This document shows, piece by piece, positions 1 through 6,457 of a DNA stretch of 12,460 nucleotides. Below the pieces are notes generated by a model. The model was not told the origin of the DNA and ran no database searches. It worked only from the letters and a program-made list of their open reading frames with translations. Made by a program: the position numbers and the translations under genes. Source of the stretch: Myxococcales bacterium (GTDB lineage: Bacteria > Myxococcota_A > UBA9042 > PHBI01 > JAAZYN01). Within the stretch, counting starts at the first letter, position 1; each line of letters begins with the position of its first letter. Where the stretch lies: NCBI GenBank assembly GCA_014239625.1, contig JAAZYN010000044.1:1-12460 (forward strand), in the 5' to 3' direction.

Positions 1-1080
1 CACGTTTGGCCCCATCGCATGCATCAGCAAAATGTTCTGCGGATTGGCCTCGAGGCCGACCTTATTGACAACTCTTGAGGCCATCGGGACGGCCGACACA
101 CCGGCCGCGCCGATGAGTGGATTGAGCGGCTCTTTCGAGACGGCGTTCATCAGCTTGGCCAACAGCACGCCGGCGGCGGTCCCGATACAGAACGCCGCCA
201 ACCCAAGACCGAGGATCCCCAGAGTCTCCGCCGTAAGAAACTTGTCTGCGCCCAGTCGCGAGCCCACCGCCAGACCGAGCAAGATGGTCACGATGTTGAT
301 CATCTCATTGGCCATCGCGTTGGCCAACCGATCCACCACGCCGGACTCGCGGGCGAGATTGCCGAACATCAGCGCCCCGATCAGCGGGGTCGCGGCGGGA
401 AGCAGTAGAATGCACAGGGACAACACAATGAGGGGAAACGCGATCTTCTCGATCCGACGGACCGTTCGGAGCTGTTCCATTTTTATGGCGCGCTCTTTCT
501 CAGAGGTCAGCCAGCGCATGATGGGTGGTTGGATGATCGGCACCAGAGCCATATAACTGTAGGCCGCGATGGCGATGGCGCCGAGCAGATCGGGCGACAG
601 CTTGGAGGCCAGAAAGATCGCGGTCGGGCCATCGGCGCCGCCGATGATCCCGATGGCCGAAGCGTCATTGAGGCTGAAGTTGATGCCGTCGATGGTGGCG
701 GTCATCGCCAGAGCCCCCAGCACGGTCGTGAAGATGCCGAACTGCGCGGCCGCCCCCAGCAAGGCCAGCCGCGGTCGCGCGATGAGGGGACCGAAGTCGG
801 TCATGGCCCCCACGCCCATGAAGATGAGCAACGGGAAGAGCCCATTGGAGACGCCCATCTCGTAGATCAGACCCAGGAAGCCCTCGTTACCCGCCACCGT
901 CCCAGCGATGTCCGCGACCGGAATGTTGGCCAGGATGCCGCCGAACCCGATGGGCAGGAGCAGCAGCGGCTCGAACTTCTTGGCGATGGCCAAGTAGATC
1001 AGGGCCAGCCCCACCACCATCATCATGACCTGACCACCGGTGAAGTTCGCCAGCCCGGTGGCGTTCCAGAGCTCCGTCAC
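1..1080 (-). CDS. oadB: Sodium-pumping decarboxylase beta subunit (OadB family), 3' end cut by window edge
   Basis: This is the integral-membrane subunit that decarboxylates carboxybiotin and couples the step to Na+ export. Reading the minus strand from a GTG at 1080 gives 360 residues without a stop up to base 1. The family usually continues only a few dozen residues beyond this point, so most of the protein is present. The sequence shows many hydrophobic segments, the family hallmark GGADGPT at residues 147-153 (the conserved Asp is residue 150), PIIQPPIMR near residue 181, and HAMGPNV at the visible end. The GTG start shares four bases (GTGA) with the stop of the alpha-subunit gene, which implies translational coupling and fixes the start. 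Related family members serve glutaconyl-CoA or methylmalonyl-CoA decarboxylases; the neighbouring carboxyltransferase favours an oxaloacetate-type substrate. Confidence 0.93.
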   Translation of the reverse strand, partial: MTELWNATGLANFTGGQVMMMVVGLALIYLAIAKKFEPLLLLPIGFGGILANIPVADIAGTVAGNEGFLGLIYEMGVSNGLFPLLIFMGVGAMTDFGPLIARPRLALLGAAAQFGIFTTVLGALAMTATIDGINFSLNDASAIGIIGGADGPTAIFLASKLSPDLLGAIAIAAYSYMALVPIIQPPIMRWLTSEKERAIKMEQLRTVRRIEKIAFPLIVLSLCILLLPAATPLIGALMFGNLARESGVVDRLANAMANEMINIVTILLGLAVGSRLGADKFLTAETLGILGLGLAAFCIGTAAGVLLAKLMNAVSKEPLNPLIGAAGVSAVPMASRVVNKVGLEANPQNILLMHAMGPNV

Positions 1081-2891
1081 CCGACCCTCGCGATGACGTC
1101 ACCGGCGTTGACCGCCTGCCCCTCTTCGAAAGGCAGCGCCAAGACCTTGCCAGCTACGGGGCTGGTCACGGGGATCTCCATCTTCAGCGCCTCGAGGACG
1201 ACGATGGTGTCCCCTTCCGCCACTGTCTGCCCGACGCTGGTCGTGCGCTTGAAGATCTTCGCAGGGAGCTCGGCCTTCAGCTCGGTCCCGCCGCTCCCGG
1301 TCGCCGGACCGGAGGCCCCGCCGCCGCTGCCAGCCTGGACGTCGAAGCTGTAGCGCTTTCCGTCGATGGTGGCCTTGTTGCCGTCGACCGCTACGCTGTA
1401 TGTGCGGCCGTTGACCGTGACCTCGAGGCTGCTCACGTCAGCGCCTGCGGCCCCGGCGGAGGCGGACGGAGCTTTGGCCGCCTCCGGGTCGGCCTTGCGC
1501 ACACCGAGCGGGCCCTCGCCTCGCAAGAACGCGATGCCCTTTTGCTTGAGCGCCGACGCGATGAAGATCGTCTCGTCAGAGACGGGCAGACCCTCCGACT
1601 CGAGCAGCGTCTTGGCAGCGACGATCCCCTTGGAGGGGTCCTCGTCATTGATCTCACGCGGGTTCCGCGTCGTCGGCTCCAGGCCCAGCTGCTCCTGAGC
1701 CAGCGCCACGATCTCCGGGTCCGGGGGGACCGGCGTCTTGCCGAAGTAGCCCAGCACCATCTTTCCGTAGCCCTCGGCGATCTTCTTCCACATGCCGAAG
1801 ATTTCGTTGTTGAACGCCTGCTGGAAATAGAACTGGCTGACCGGGGTCACCGACGTGCCGAAGCCGCCACGCCGGACCACCTCGCCCATCTTCTTGATGA
1901 CCGCCGGGTAGCGGTCGAGCATGTTGTTGTCACGCATCATCTGCGTGTTGGCCGTCAACGCGCCGCCGGGCATCGGGAAAAATGGTATCAGCGGCTCCAC
2001 CGCTTTGGCCTCTGGGGGCATGAAGTAATCCTTCATGCACTCCTTGAAGACCTCCTCGGCCTCCAGGACTTTGTCGATGTCCAGGTCCAGGTCGAAGTCC
2101 GTGCCGCGCAGGGCGTGCCACATGGTGGTCACGTCGATCTGCGCGGTGCCGCCGCTGCACGGCGCCATGGAGAGGTCGATGCCGTCGGCTCCAGCTTCCA
2201 ACGCGGCCTTGTATTGCATCGCGCTGACGCCAGCGGTCTCGTGGCTGTGGACCCGAAGGTGGACGTCGTCGCCCAACATCTTGCGGGCCTGTTTGACGGT
2301 CTCGTAGATTACGGTGGGGGTTGTCGTGCCCGAGGCGTCCTTGAAGCACACCGATGAGTACGGAACCTCTGCGTCGAGGATGGATTTGAGCACGCCGATG
2401 TAGAACTCGGGCGTGTGAGCGCCGTCCACGCCCGGCGGCAGCGCCATCATCGTGACCACGACCTCGTGCTTGAGGCCGGCGTCGGTGATGCATTTGCCGC
2501 TGTAGCTCAGGTTCCGGACGTCGTTGAGGGCGTCGAAGTTCCGGATGGTGGTCATCCCGTGCTTCTTGAACATCTTCGCGTGCAGATCGATGATGTCCGA
2601 GGACTGAGAGTCGAGACCGACCACGTTGACGCCGCGCGCCAAGGTCTGCAGGTTCGCCTCGGGCCCGACCGTGGCGCGGAAGCGATCCATCATGTCGAAC
2701 GCGTCTTCGCGACAATAGAGGTAGAGCGCCTGATAGCGCGCGCCGCCGCCCGCCTCGAAGTGCGTGAAGCCAGCCTCACGGGCCGCTTGCAGGGCCGGGA
2801 GGAAATCGTCTGTAAAGACGCGCGCACCGAAGACGGACTGAAATCCGTCGCGGAAGGCCGTGTTCATCACGGCGACCCGTTTCTTGGCCAT
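1077..2891 (-). CDS. oadA: Oxaloacetate decarboxylase alpha subunit / pyruvate carboxylase B-type carboxyltransferase with biotinyl domain
   Basis: This 604-residue cytoplasmic subunit moves the carboxyl group from a 2-oxo acid to biotin. The N-terminal carboxyltransferase TIM barrel (about residues 1-290) shows RDGFQS (metal ligand Asp15), FDALNDVRN near 119-127, the active-site Lys184 in CFKDASG, and the metal-binding histidines 215 and 217 in HSHETAG. The conserved carboxylase domain follows to about residue 460. An Ala/Gly/Ser-rich linker leads to a C-terminal biotinyl domain with the target Lys570 in EALKMEIPV. The start at 2891 is preferred over an in-frame ATG at 2924 because AGGAGG lies six bases upstream and the family motif begins directly after it. 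The first base of the ATG is the last base of the gamma-subunit stop (TGATG). EALKM instead of EAMKM, and ASGTTTP after the catalytic Lys, mark a divergent subfamily, so the exact 2-oxo acid is uncertain. Confidence 0.92.
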   Translation of the reverse strand: MAKKRVAVMNTAFRDGFQSVFGARVFTDDFLPALQAAREAGFTHFEAGGGARYQALYLYCREDAFDMMDRFRATVGPEANLQTLARGVNVVGLDSQSSDIIDLHAKMFKKHGMTTIRNFDALNDVRNLSYSGKCITDAGLKHEVVVTMMALPPGVDGAHTPEFYIGVLKSILDAEVPYSSVCFKDASGTTTPTVIYETVKQARKMLGDDVHLRVHSHETAGVSAMQYKAALEAGADGIDLSMAPCSGGTAQIDVTTMWHALRGTDFDLDLDIDKVLEAEEVFKECMKDYFMPPEAKAVEPLIPFFPMPGGALTANTQMMRDNNMLDRYPAVIKKMGEVVRRGGFGTSVTPVSQFYFQQAFNNEIFGMWKKIAEGYGKMVLGYFGKTPVPPDPEIVALAQEQLGLEPTTRNPREINDEDPSKGIVAAKTLLESEGLPVSDETIFIASALKQKGIAFLRGEGPLGVRKADPEAAKAPSASAGAAGADVSSLEVTVNGRTYSVAVDGNKATIDGKRYSFDVQAGSGGGASGPATGSGGTELKAELPAKIFKRTTSVGQTVAEGDTIVVLEALKMEIPVTSPVAGKVLALPFEEGQAVNAGDVIARVG

Positions 2892-3121
2892 CACTGCCCT
2901 CCTGATGCGCCGCGGCGCCGCCACGCCTCGACGGCTGCGAGCACGACCGCGATCTCGCGCTCATCGTCATCGGGTGTTCCCGGTGACGCGGTCACCGGCG
3001 GGGCGTCTTGAGGCAAGTGCCTGAAGAGGCGCGCGGCCAGGTTCATCACCAGCACCATGAGGGCGAGGAAGGCGAAAACCGCCCCCATCCCAACGGCCAT
3101 CAGATGCACGCCCTGCTCCAC
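2891..3121 (-). CDS. oadG: Oxaloacetate decarboxylase gamma subunit-like small membrane protein
   Basis: This protein of 76 residues has one transmembrane helix (about residues 8-31), followed by a Pro/Asp-rich linker and a short C-terminal helix, EIAVVLAAVEAWRRR. That arrangement is typical of OadG subunits, which anchor the alpha subunit to the beta subunit and help assemble the complex. The GTG at 3121 is chosen because AGGAGG sits four bases upstream on the minus strand. The open frame extends upstream to 3256, but that part is hydrophilic and lies in the intergenic region. The identification rests on size, topology and position directly before oadA and oadB, because the family is poorly conserved in sequence. 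The gene order gamma-alpha-beta is the classical one for oad operons. Confidence 0.8.
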   Translation of the reverse strand: MEQGVHLMAVGMGAVFAFLALMVLVMNLAARLFRHLPQDAPPVTASPGTPDDDEREIAVVLAAVEAWRRRGASGGQ

Positions 3122-3205
3122 CGTACCTCCTGGGCGATCGGCGAGAGCGCCGACCGTCCCTGCGCGGTTACCACAGGCGAGGCCAATCGTCACCCGGACA
3201 CCCAG

Positions 3206-3234
3206 CTGATACATTGGCGACGCGACCGGGTCAT
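3206..3234 (-). promoter_or_regulatory. Weak candidate sigma70 promoter for the oadGAB operon
   Basis: On the minus strand, ATGACC (3229-3234) and TATCAG (3206-3211) are separated by 17 bases, each matching four of six consensus positions. It lies about 85 bases upstream of the oadG start, in the 210-base divergent gap shared with the thioesterase gene. The match is modest and other promoter classes are possible. Confidence 0.25.
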
Positions 3235-3331
3235 CGCCGAAGGGAGGCAACGACATGTGCTGTGCCAGGGCAGACCGCGTCCTCTCGCGGGTGGCGCCGA
3301 GGGAGCCCTACGGGCCCTCTGGAGGGCACCG

Positions 3332-3796
3332 GTGAGCACCGACACGGAGCTGGGCGGCTGGCCCGTGAGCGTGCGCGGCGTCCCTGTGGCCTGGGGCGAC
3401 ATGGATGCCTTCGGGCACGTCAACAACACGGTCTATTTACGGTGGTTCGAGACGGCGCGTATCGCGTACTTCGAAGCCATCGGCCTGACCGACCGCATGA
3501 AGGTCAGCGGGACGGGACCGATCCTCGCCCGCGCCACCTGTGACTTCCGCTTGCCGCTGGCGTATCCGGACGCGGTGGACGCGCTGGCGACGGTGACGAA
3601 GCTGGGCAACACGAGCTTCATCATGGGCTATCAGGTCCGCAGCCGGCGGCATGACGGCGCGCTGGCTGCAGCCGGCGAGGGCGTCATCGTGATGTACGAC
3701 TATGCGGCCAACGGCTCCGTCCCGCTGTCACCGGAACTCAGCGCTCGTATCCGCGCGCTCGAGGCGTCGGCCCCCCGAGCGCCGGTTGAGGGCTGA
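3332..3796 (+). CDS. 4HBT/YbgC-like hot-dog-fold acyl-CoA thioesterase
   Basis: The protein of 154 residues is a single hot-dog domain. It contains the 4-hydroxybenzoyl-CoA thioesterase signature WGDMDAFGHVNN at residues 21-32, followed by YLRWFETAR. By comparison with the Pseudomonas 4HBT enzyme, Asp25 is the expected catalytic residue. Such enzymes hydrolyse acyl-CoA (or acyl-carrier) thioesters in the cytoplasm; the substrate cannot be read from the sequence. The GTG at 3332 is chosen because GGAGGG lies at 3321-3326, a good ribosome-binding distance, and because homology begins shortly after. The same frame is open back to 3008, but that part overlaps the oadG gene on the other strand and has no family resemblance. 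It is the only plus-strand gene in the left 11 kb, divergent from oadGAB and convergent with the transporter operon. Confidence 0.88.
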   Translation: MSTDTELGGWPVSVRGVPVAWGDMDAFGHVNNTVYLRWFETARIAYFEAIGLTDRMKVSGTGPILARATCDFRLPLAYPDAVDALATVTKLGNTSFIMGYQVRSRRHDGALAAAGEGVIVMYDYAANGSVPLSPELSARIRALEASAPRAPVEG

Positions 3797-3842
3797 CCCG
3801 CGTGCTTTTCCGCTCCTGAGCTTCAATCGGTGGGCCCGTGCG

Positions 3843-3883
3843 CGGACCGCCGGGTCCGATCCCTGCGGCCGGTCTTCAGGGAT
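3843..3883. terminator. Pair of hairpins in the convergent gap (possible bidirectional terminator)
   Basis: Two perfect inverted repeats lie between the convergent stops. CGGACC/GGTCCG (3843-3848 and 3853-3858, 4-base loop) is followed at once by ATCCCTG/CAGGGAT (3859-3865 and 3877-3883, 11-base loop). The second overlaps the stop codon of the minus-strand lipoprotein gene. Neither has a T run, so factor-independent termination is uncertain; the position between converging genes is the main argument. Confidence 0.35.
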
Positions 3884-5534
3884 CGAACCCGACGGTCATC
3901 CACCGCAGCTCCTTGCCGACCGCAGCCCCCGCACCGCAGACGCTGCCGTCCTGCGAGAACCGACGCAGAAACAACCGGTCCGTGGGCCCCGAGAGGGTCC
4001 CGGTGTCGGTGCTGAGCCACTGTTTGGAGCCCTCACGGACCCCGAACGCGTACCGTGAGCCGTCCGGCGACCAGGCTACACCATCGGGCAGCGGGGCCCC
4101 GCGAAGGTCTGTCCGGCGCGCCCCATCGACCCACAGCTGCCAGTCGCCGGCCTTTCCGCGCGCCACGAAGGCGAGGCGCTCCTTTCCGCCCGACCAGGAC
4201 AACCCGGTCACCTTTCGGAATGGACCATAGGCCGTGCCGTCAGCGACGACCGTGTCCTGCGTAACCAGCTTGCGGTCCACCGGCTCACCCGACGTGCGCA
4301 TGACGTACGCCAGATGCCGACCGCTCGGTGACCACTGAATATTCTCGATGACCGCGGCGCCTGGCCAGGTGCTCCCGTCCACCGACGCGGCCACCCCCCC
4401 AGCCACCCCGTAGACCACCAAATAGCGGCGACTGCGGGGACCGACGACGAACTCGCGGATGTTGGCGTCATCGGGCAGGGGAGCCCGGCTCGTCCCGAGC
4501 ACCACCTCCCGGGCATTCCCCTTGGAGGCGACGTAGGCCAACCCCCGCCGGGTGTGCGTGACGCCCCAGAACCGCGAAGCCGTGATCCAGGTGTCGGGAC
4601 CGGGGCTCGCGACGTTGGGGACGAGGGTGACGCCGTCACCCACCACGGCTGCACCGCCGACATCATCGATGGTGAGCTGTCGCAGCTCTGTGAAGGGCAA
4701 CCTGTGCGCCGTGTCGCCGAGCTGGATGACGGACTCGTTGTCCCGCCCCGAGCTCGCAGCGTAACCGACATGGCGACCGTTGGGGCTGGTAACCGGGCGC
4801 CCAACCCGGCCGTATGGTGGCCCGACCGCGCCGCGCTGGACGATGTGCCAACCCTGGCCGGAGCGCGCGCGGTAGGCGGCGAGCTCTCCGCTAGCGTCGA
4901 ACGCCATGTCGGAGGGCGGGATCTCCACGAACGGTGGGTCGGCGACGCCGTCGACGATGACCGTCAGGTTGGCCTCGGTGGCTCGCGACCCGTCGGTTTT
5001 CGGAGCACGGAGCGTGGCGCGCCACGACACCTCACCGAGGTCCGACACGCGATAGGAGTCGACCCCGGCGTACGGACCATGACGCTGGGTGCCGACCACC
5101 AGGTACCATCGGCGCACCATGTGGCGACCGTCGGGGCCGACGCCGGGCCCAAGGTTACCTGGGTACACCAGCTGCAGGCCGTCACGGGACCAGATGTACT
5201 GCTCGACGGTCACGTAGTCGGCCCCCGGTCGGCCGTCCACGACCAGCCGCTTGCGGGCGCCCGGACGCTCTTCGACCCAGGCCACGTGATGGCCGAGGGG
5301 GCCAAACGCTATCCCCAACGGCGTCACGTCTGCTGGGATGTCCTCGAGCACCATCGCCTTGGCGTTGATGTCCAGGCCCCTCCTTTCGGCAGGGCGCGGA
5401 GGCGCCGCGTCGCCAAAGGGGCGCGTGCGATCCGCCGGATCCGGCGCTCGTTCGCCCGCCTCGCGGCAGTCTCCGCAGGCCCCCAGCGAGACGGTGGTCG
5501 CAGTGAAGACGAGGGTGAATGCGGCGAGCTTCAA
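3876..5534 (-). CDS. Predicted lipoprotein with WD40/PD40-like (TolB-type) beta-propeller repeats
   Basis: The 552-residue protein begins with a short lipoprotein signal, KLAAFTLVF... ending in SLGAC (acylated Cys20 expected), so it is probably membrane-anchored outside the cytoplasm. The rest resembles PD40/TolB-type beta-propeller blades. Repeats of the kind hydrophobic-W-S-P-D/S-G-x-(R/H)-hydrophobic-A-Y/F appear near residues 73-88, 112-125, 246-260, 395-411, 443-457 and 485-496 (for example QWSPSGRHLAYV and AWSPDGSRYAF). No catalytic domain is recognised, so a binding or scaffold role is most likely. The start is taken as TTG at 5534. It overlaps the hydrolase stop by four bases (TTGA) and places the signal sequence at the N terminus. 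An in-frame extension to 5687 would bury the signal behind an Arg/Pro-rich segment inside the hydrolase gene. It is the last gene of the operon, and its functional link to the transporter is unknown. Confidence 0.72.
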   Translation of the reverse strand: MKLAAFTLVFTATTVSLGACGDCREAGERAPDPADRTRPFGDAAPPRPAERRGLDINAKAMVLEDIPADVTPLGIAFGPLGHHVAWVEERPGARKRLVVDGRPGADYVTVEQYIWSRDGLQLVYPGNLGPGVGPDGRHMVRRWYLVVGTQRHGPYAGVDSYRVSDLGEVSWRATLRAPKTDGSRATEANLTVIVDGVADPPFVEIPPSDMAFDASGELAAYRARSGQGWHIVQRGAVGPPYGRVGRPVTSPNGRHVGYAASSGRDNESVIQLGDTAHRLPFTELRQLTIDDVGGAAVVGDGVTLVPNVASPGPDTWITASRFWGVTHTRRGLAYVASKGNAREVVLGTSRAPLPDDANIREFVVGPRSRRYLVVYGVAGGVAASVDGSTWPGAAVIENIQWSPSGRHLAYVMRTSGEPVDRKLVTQDTVVADGTAYGPFRKVTGLSWSGGKERLAFVARGKAGDWQLWVDGARRTDLRGAPLPDGVAWSPDGSRYAFGVREGSKQWLSTDTGTLSGPTDRLFLRRFSQDGSVCGAGAAVGKELRWMTVGFDP

Positions 5535-6454
5535 GCGCCAACGACCCGCAGGATCTCCGCCGCGATCAGCTCGGGGACCTCTTCTTGGAGAAAGTGGCCC
5601 GCTTGGGTCTCGTGCACCACCGCCTGCGGGAGCGCCGCGTGAATCCTGGGCAGCGCGCGGCCCAGGATCGGGTCTCTCAGCCCCCACACCAGCGACGCGG
5701 GGCCTCGAAACGAGGTGACCCAGTCTCCGACGGTCCGCAAGATCGGCACCGAGGGATGCTCCTCGCAGGTGGGGACCATCCGGGCCAGCGCCAGGAGCGC
5801 CGTGCGGTCACGTAGCTTTCGGTAGGGATAGGCGTAGGCCCGTAACCGCCTGGGCCCGATGCTCTTCGGGTCGCCCTGGGCGGTCCACAACAGCGGAATC
5901 GGCATGGCGGCCCCGTAGAAGGCCGCCTCGCTGAGCAACGGGACGTTCGAGAAGCGATGGAACGCCGTGGCCTTGAAGTGCCTGGGGCCGAGCACGCTGG
6001 TGTTGCCGAAGACCATCGAATGGACCCGGTCCGACAGGTTGTAGCCGACCCCCGTGACGATCGGGCCTCCCCAGTCCTGGCCGACGAGAGTCAACCGGCG
6101 CACATCGAGCGCCCGTATCAGGGCGGTCTGAACGTCGATGTGGTGGGCGAGGGTGTGGACGTCTGGATCGCGCGGCTTGCTGCTGAGGCCCAGGCCGACG
6201 AGATCAGGCGCGATGACCCGCACCGGATGTCCCGACAAGGCCTGGATGACGTTGCGCCACAGGTAGCTCCACGTGGGGTTGCCGTGGATCATCAACACCA
6301 CGTGCTCGCGATGGGACTGGTGGTCGATGAAGTGGACCTGATGCTCCCCCACCCGCGCGGCGCGCCGATGAAAGGGGAGCTCTCGAAGGAGCCAGTTGGG
6401 GAGCGGCGGTGGCTCTACGAACTCGACGTCGCGGGCACGCTGCGGGGCGTTCAT
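5531..6454 (-). CDS. Alpha/beta hydrolase, haloalkane-dehalogenase-like
   Basis: The 307-residue protein has no signal peptide and so is predicted to be cytoplasmic. It shows a complete alpha/beta-hydrolase layout: oxyanion-hole motif HGNPTWSYLWR at residues 57-67, nucleophile elbow GQDWGG with Asp127, likely acid Asp261 in WGLRDPILG, and catalytic His287 in AGHFLQEE. Asp as nucleophile followed directly by Trp128, together with Asn59 after HG, are residues that bind halide in haloalkane dehalogenases. The cap domain lies at about 150-230. The same framework also occurs in epoxide and fluoroacetate hydrolases and in OleB-type beta-lactone decarboxylases, so dehalogenation is not proven. The ATG is three bases after the M-subunit stop, with GGAG six bases upstream. 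Its place directly behind the transporter genes suggests it may act on the imported compound. Confidence 0.88.
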   Translation of the reverse strand: MNAPQRARDVEFVEPPPLPNWLLRELPFHRRAARVGEHQVHFIDHQSHREHVVLMIHGNPTWSYLWRNVIQALSGHPVRVIAPDLVGLGLSSKPRDPDVHTLAHHIDVQTALIRALDVRRLTLVGQDWGGPIVTGVGYNLSDRVHSMVFGNTSVLGPRHFKATAFHRFSNVPLLSEAAFYGAAMPIPLLWTAQGDPKSIGPRRLRAYAYPYRKLRDRTALLALARMVPTCEEHPSVPILRTVGDWVTSFRGPASLVWGLRDPILGRALPRIHAALPQAVVHETQAGHFLQEEVPELIAAEILRVVGA

Positions 6455-6457
6455 CGG

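Noticed and set aside
2892..2924. Upstream in-frame start for the alpha subunit at 2924
   Set aside because: The extra 11 residues are Arg/Ala-rich, lie inside the gamma-subunit gene, and the AGGAGG site is positioned for 2891.
4554..5642. Long plus-strand open frame (362 codons) opposite the propeller lipoprotein gene
   Set aside because: It is the antisense shadow of a GC-rich gene: no family motif, no ribosome-binding site, and composition typical of reverse frames. The minus-strand protein has a lipobox and propeller repeats.
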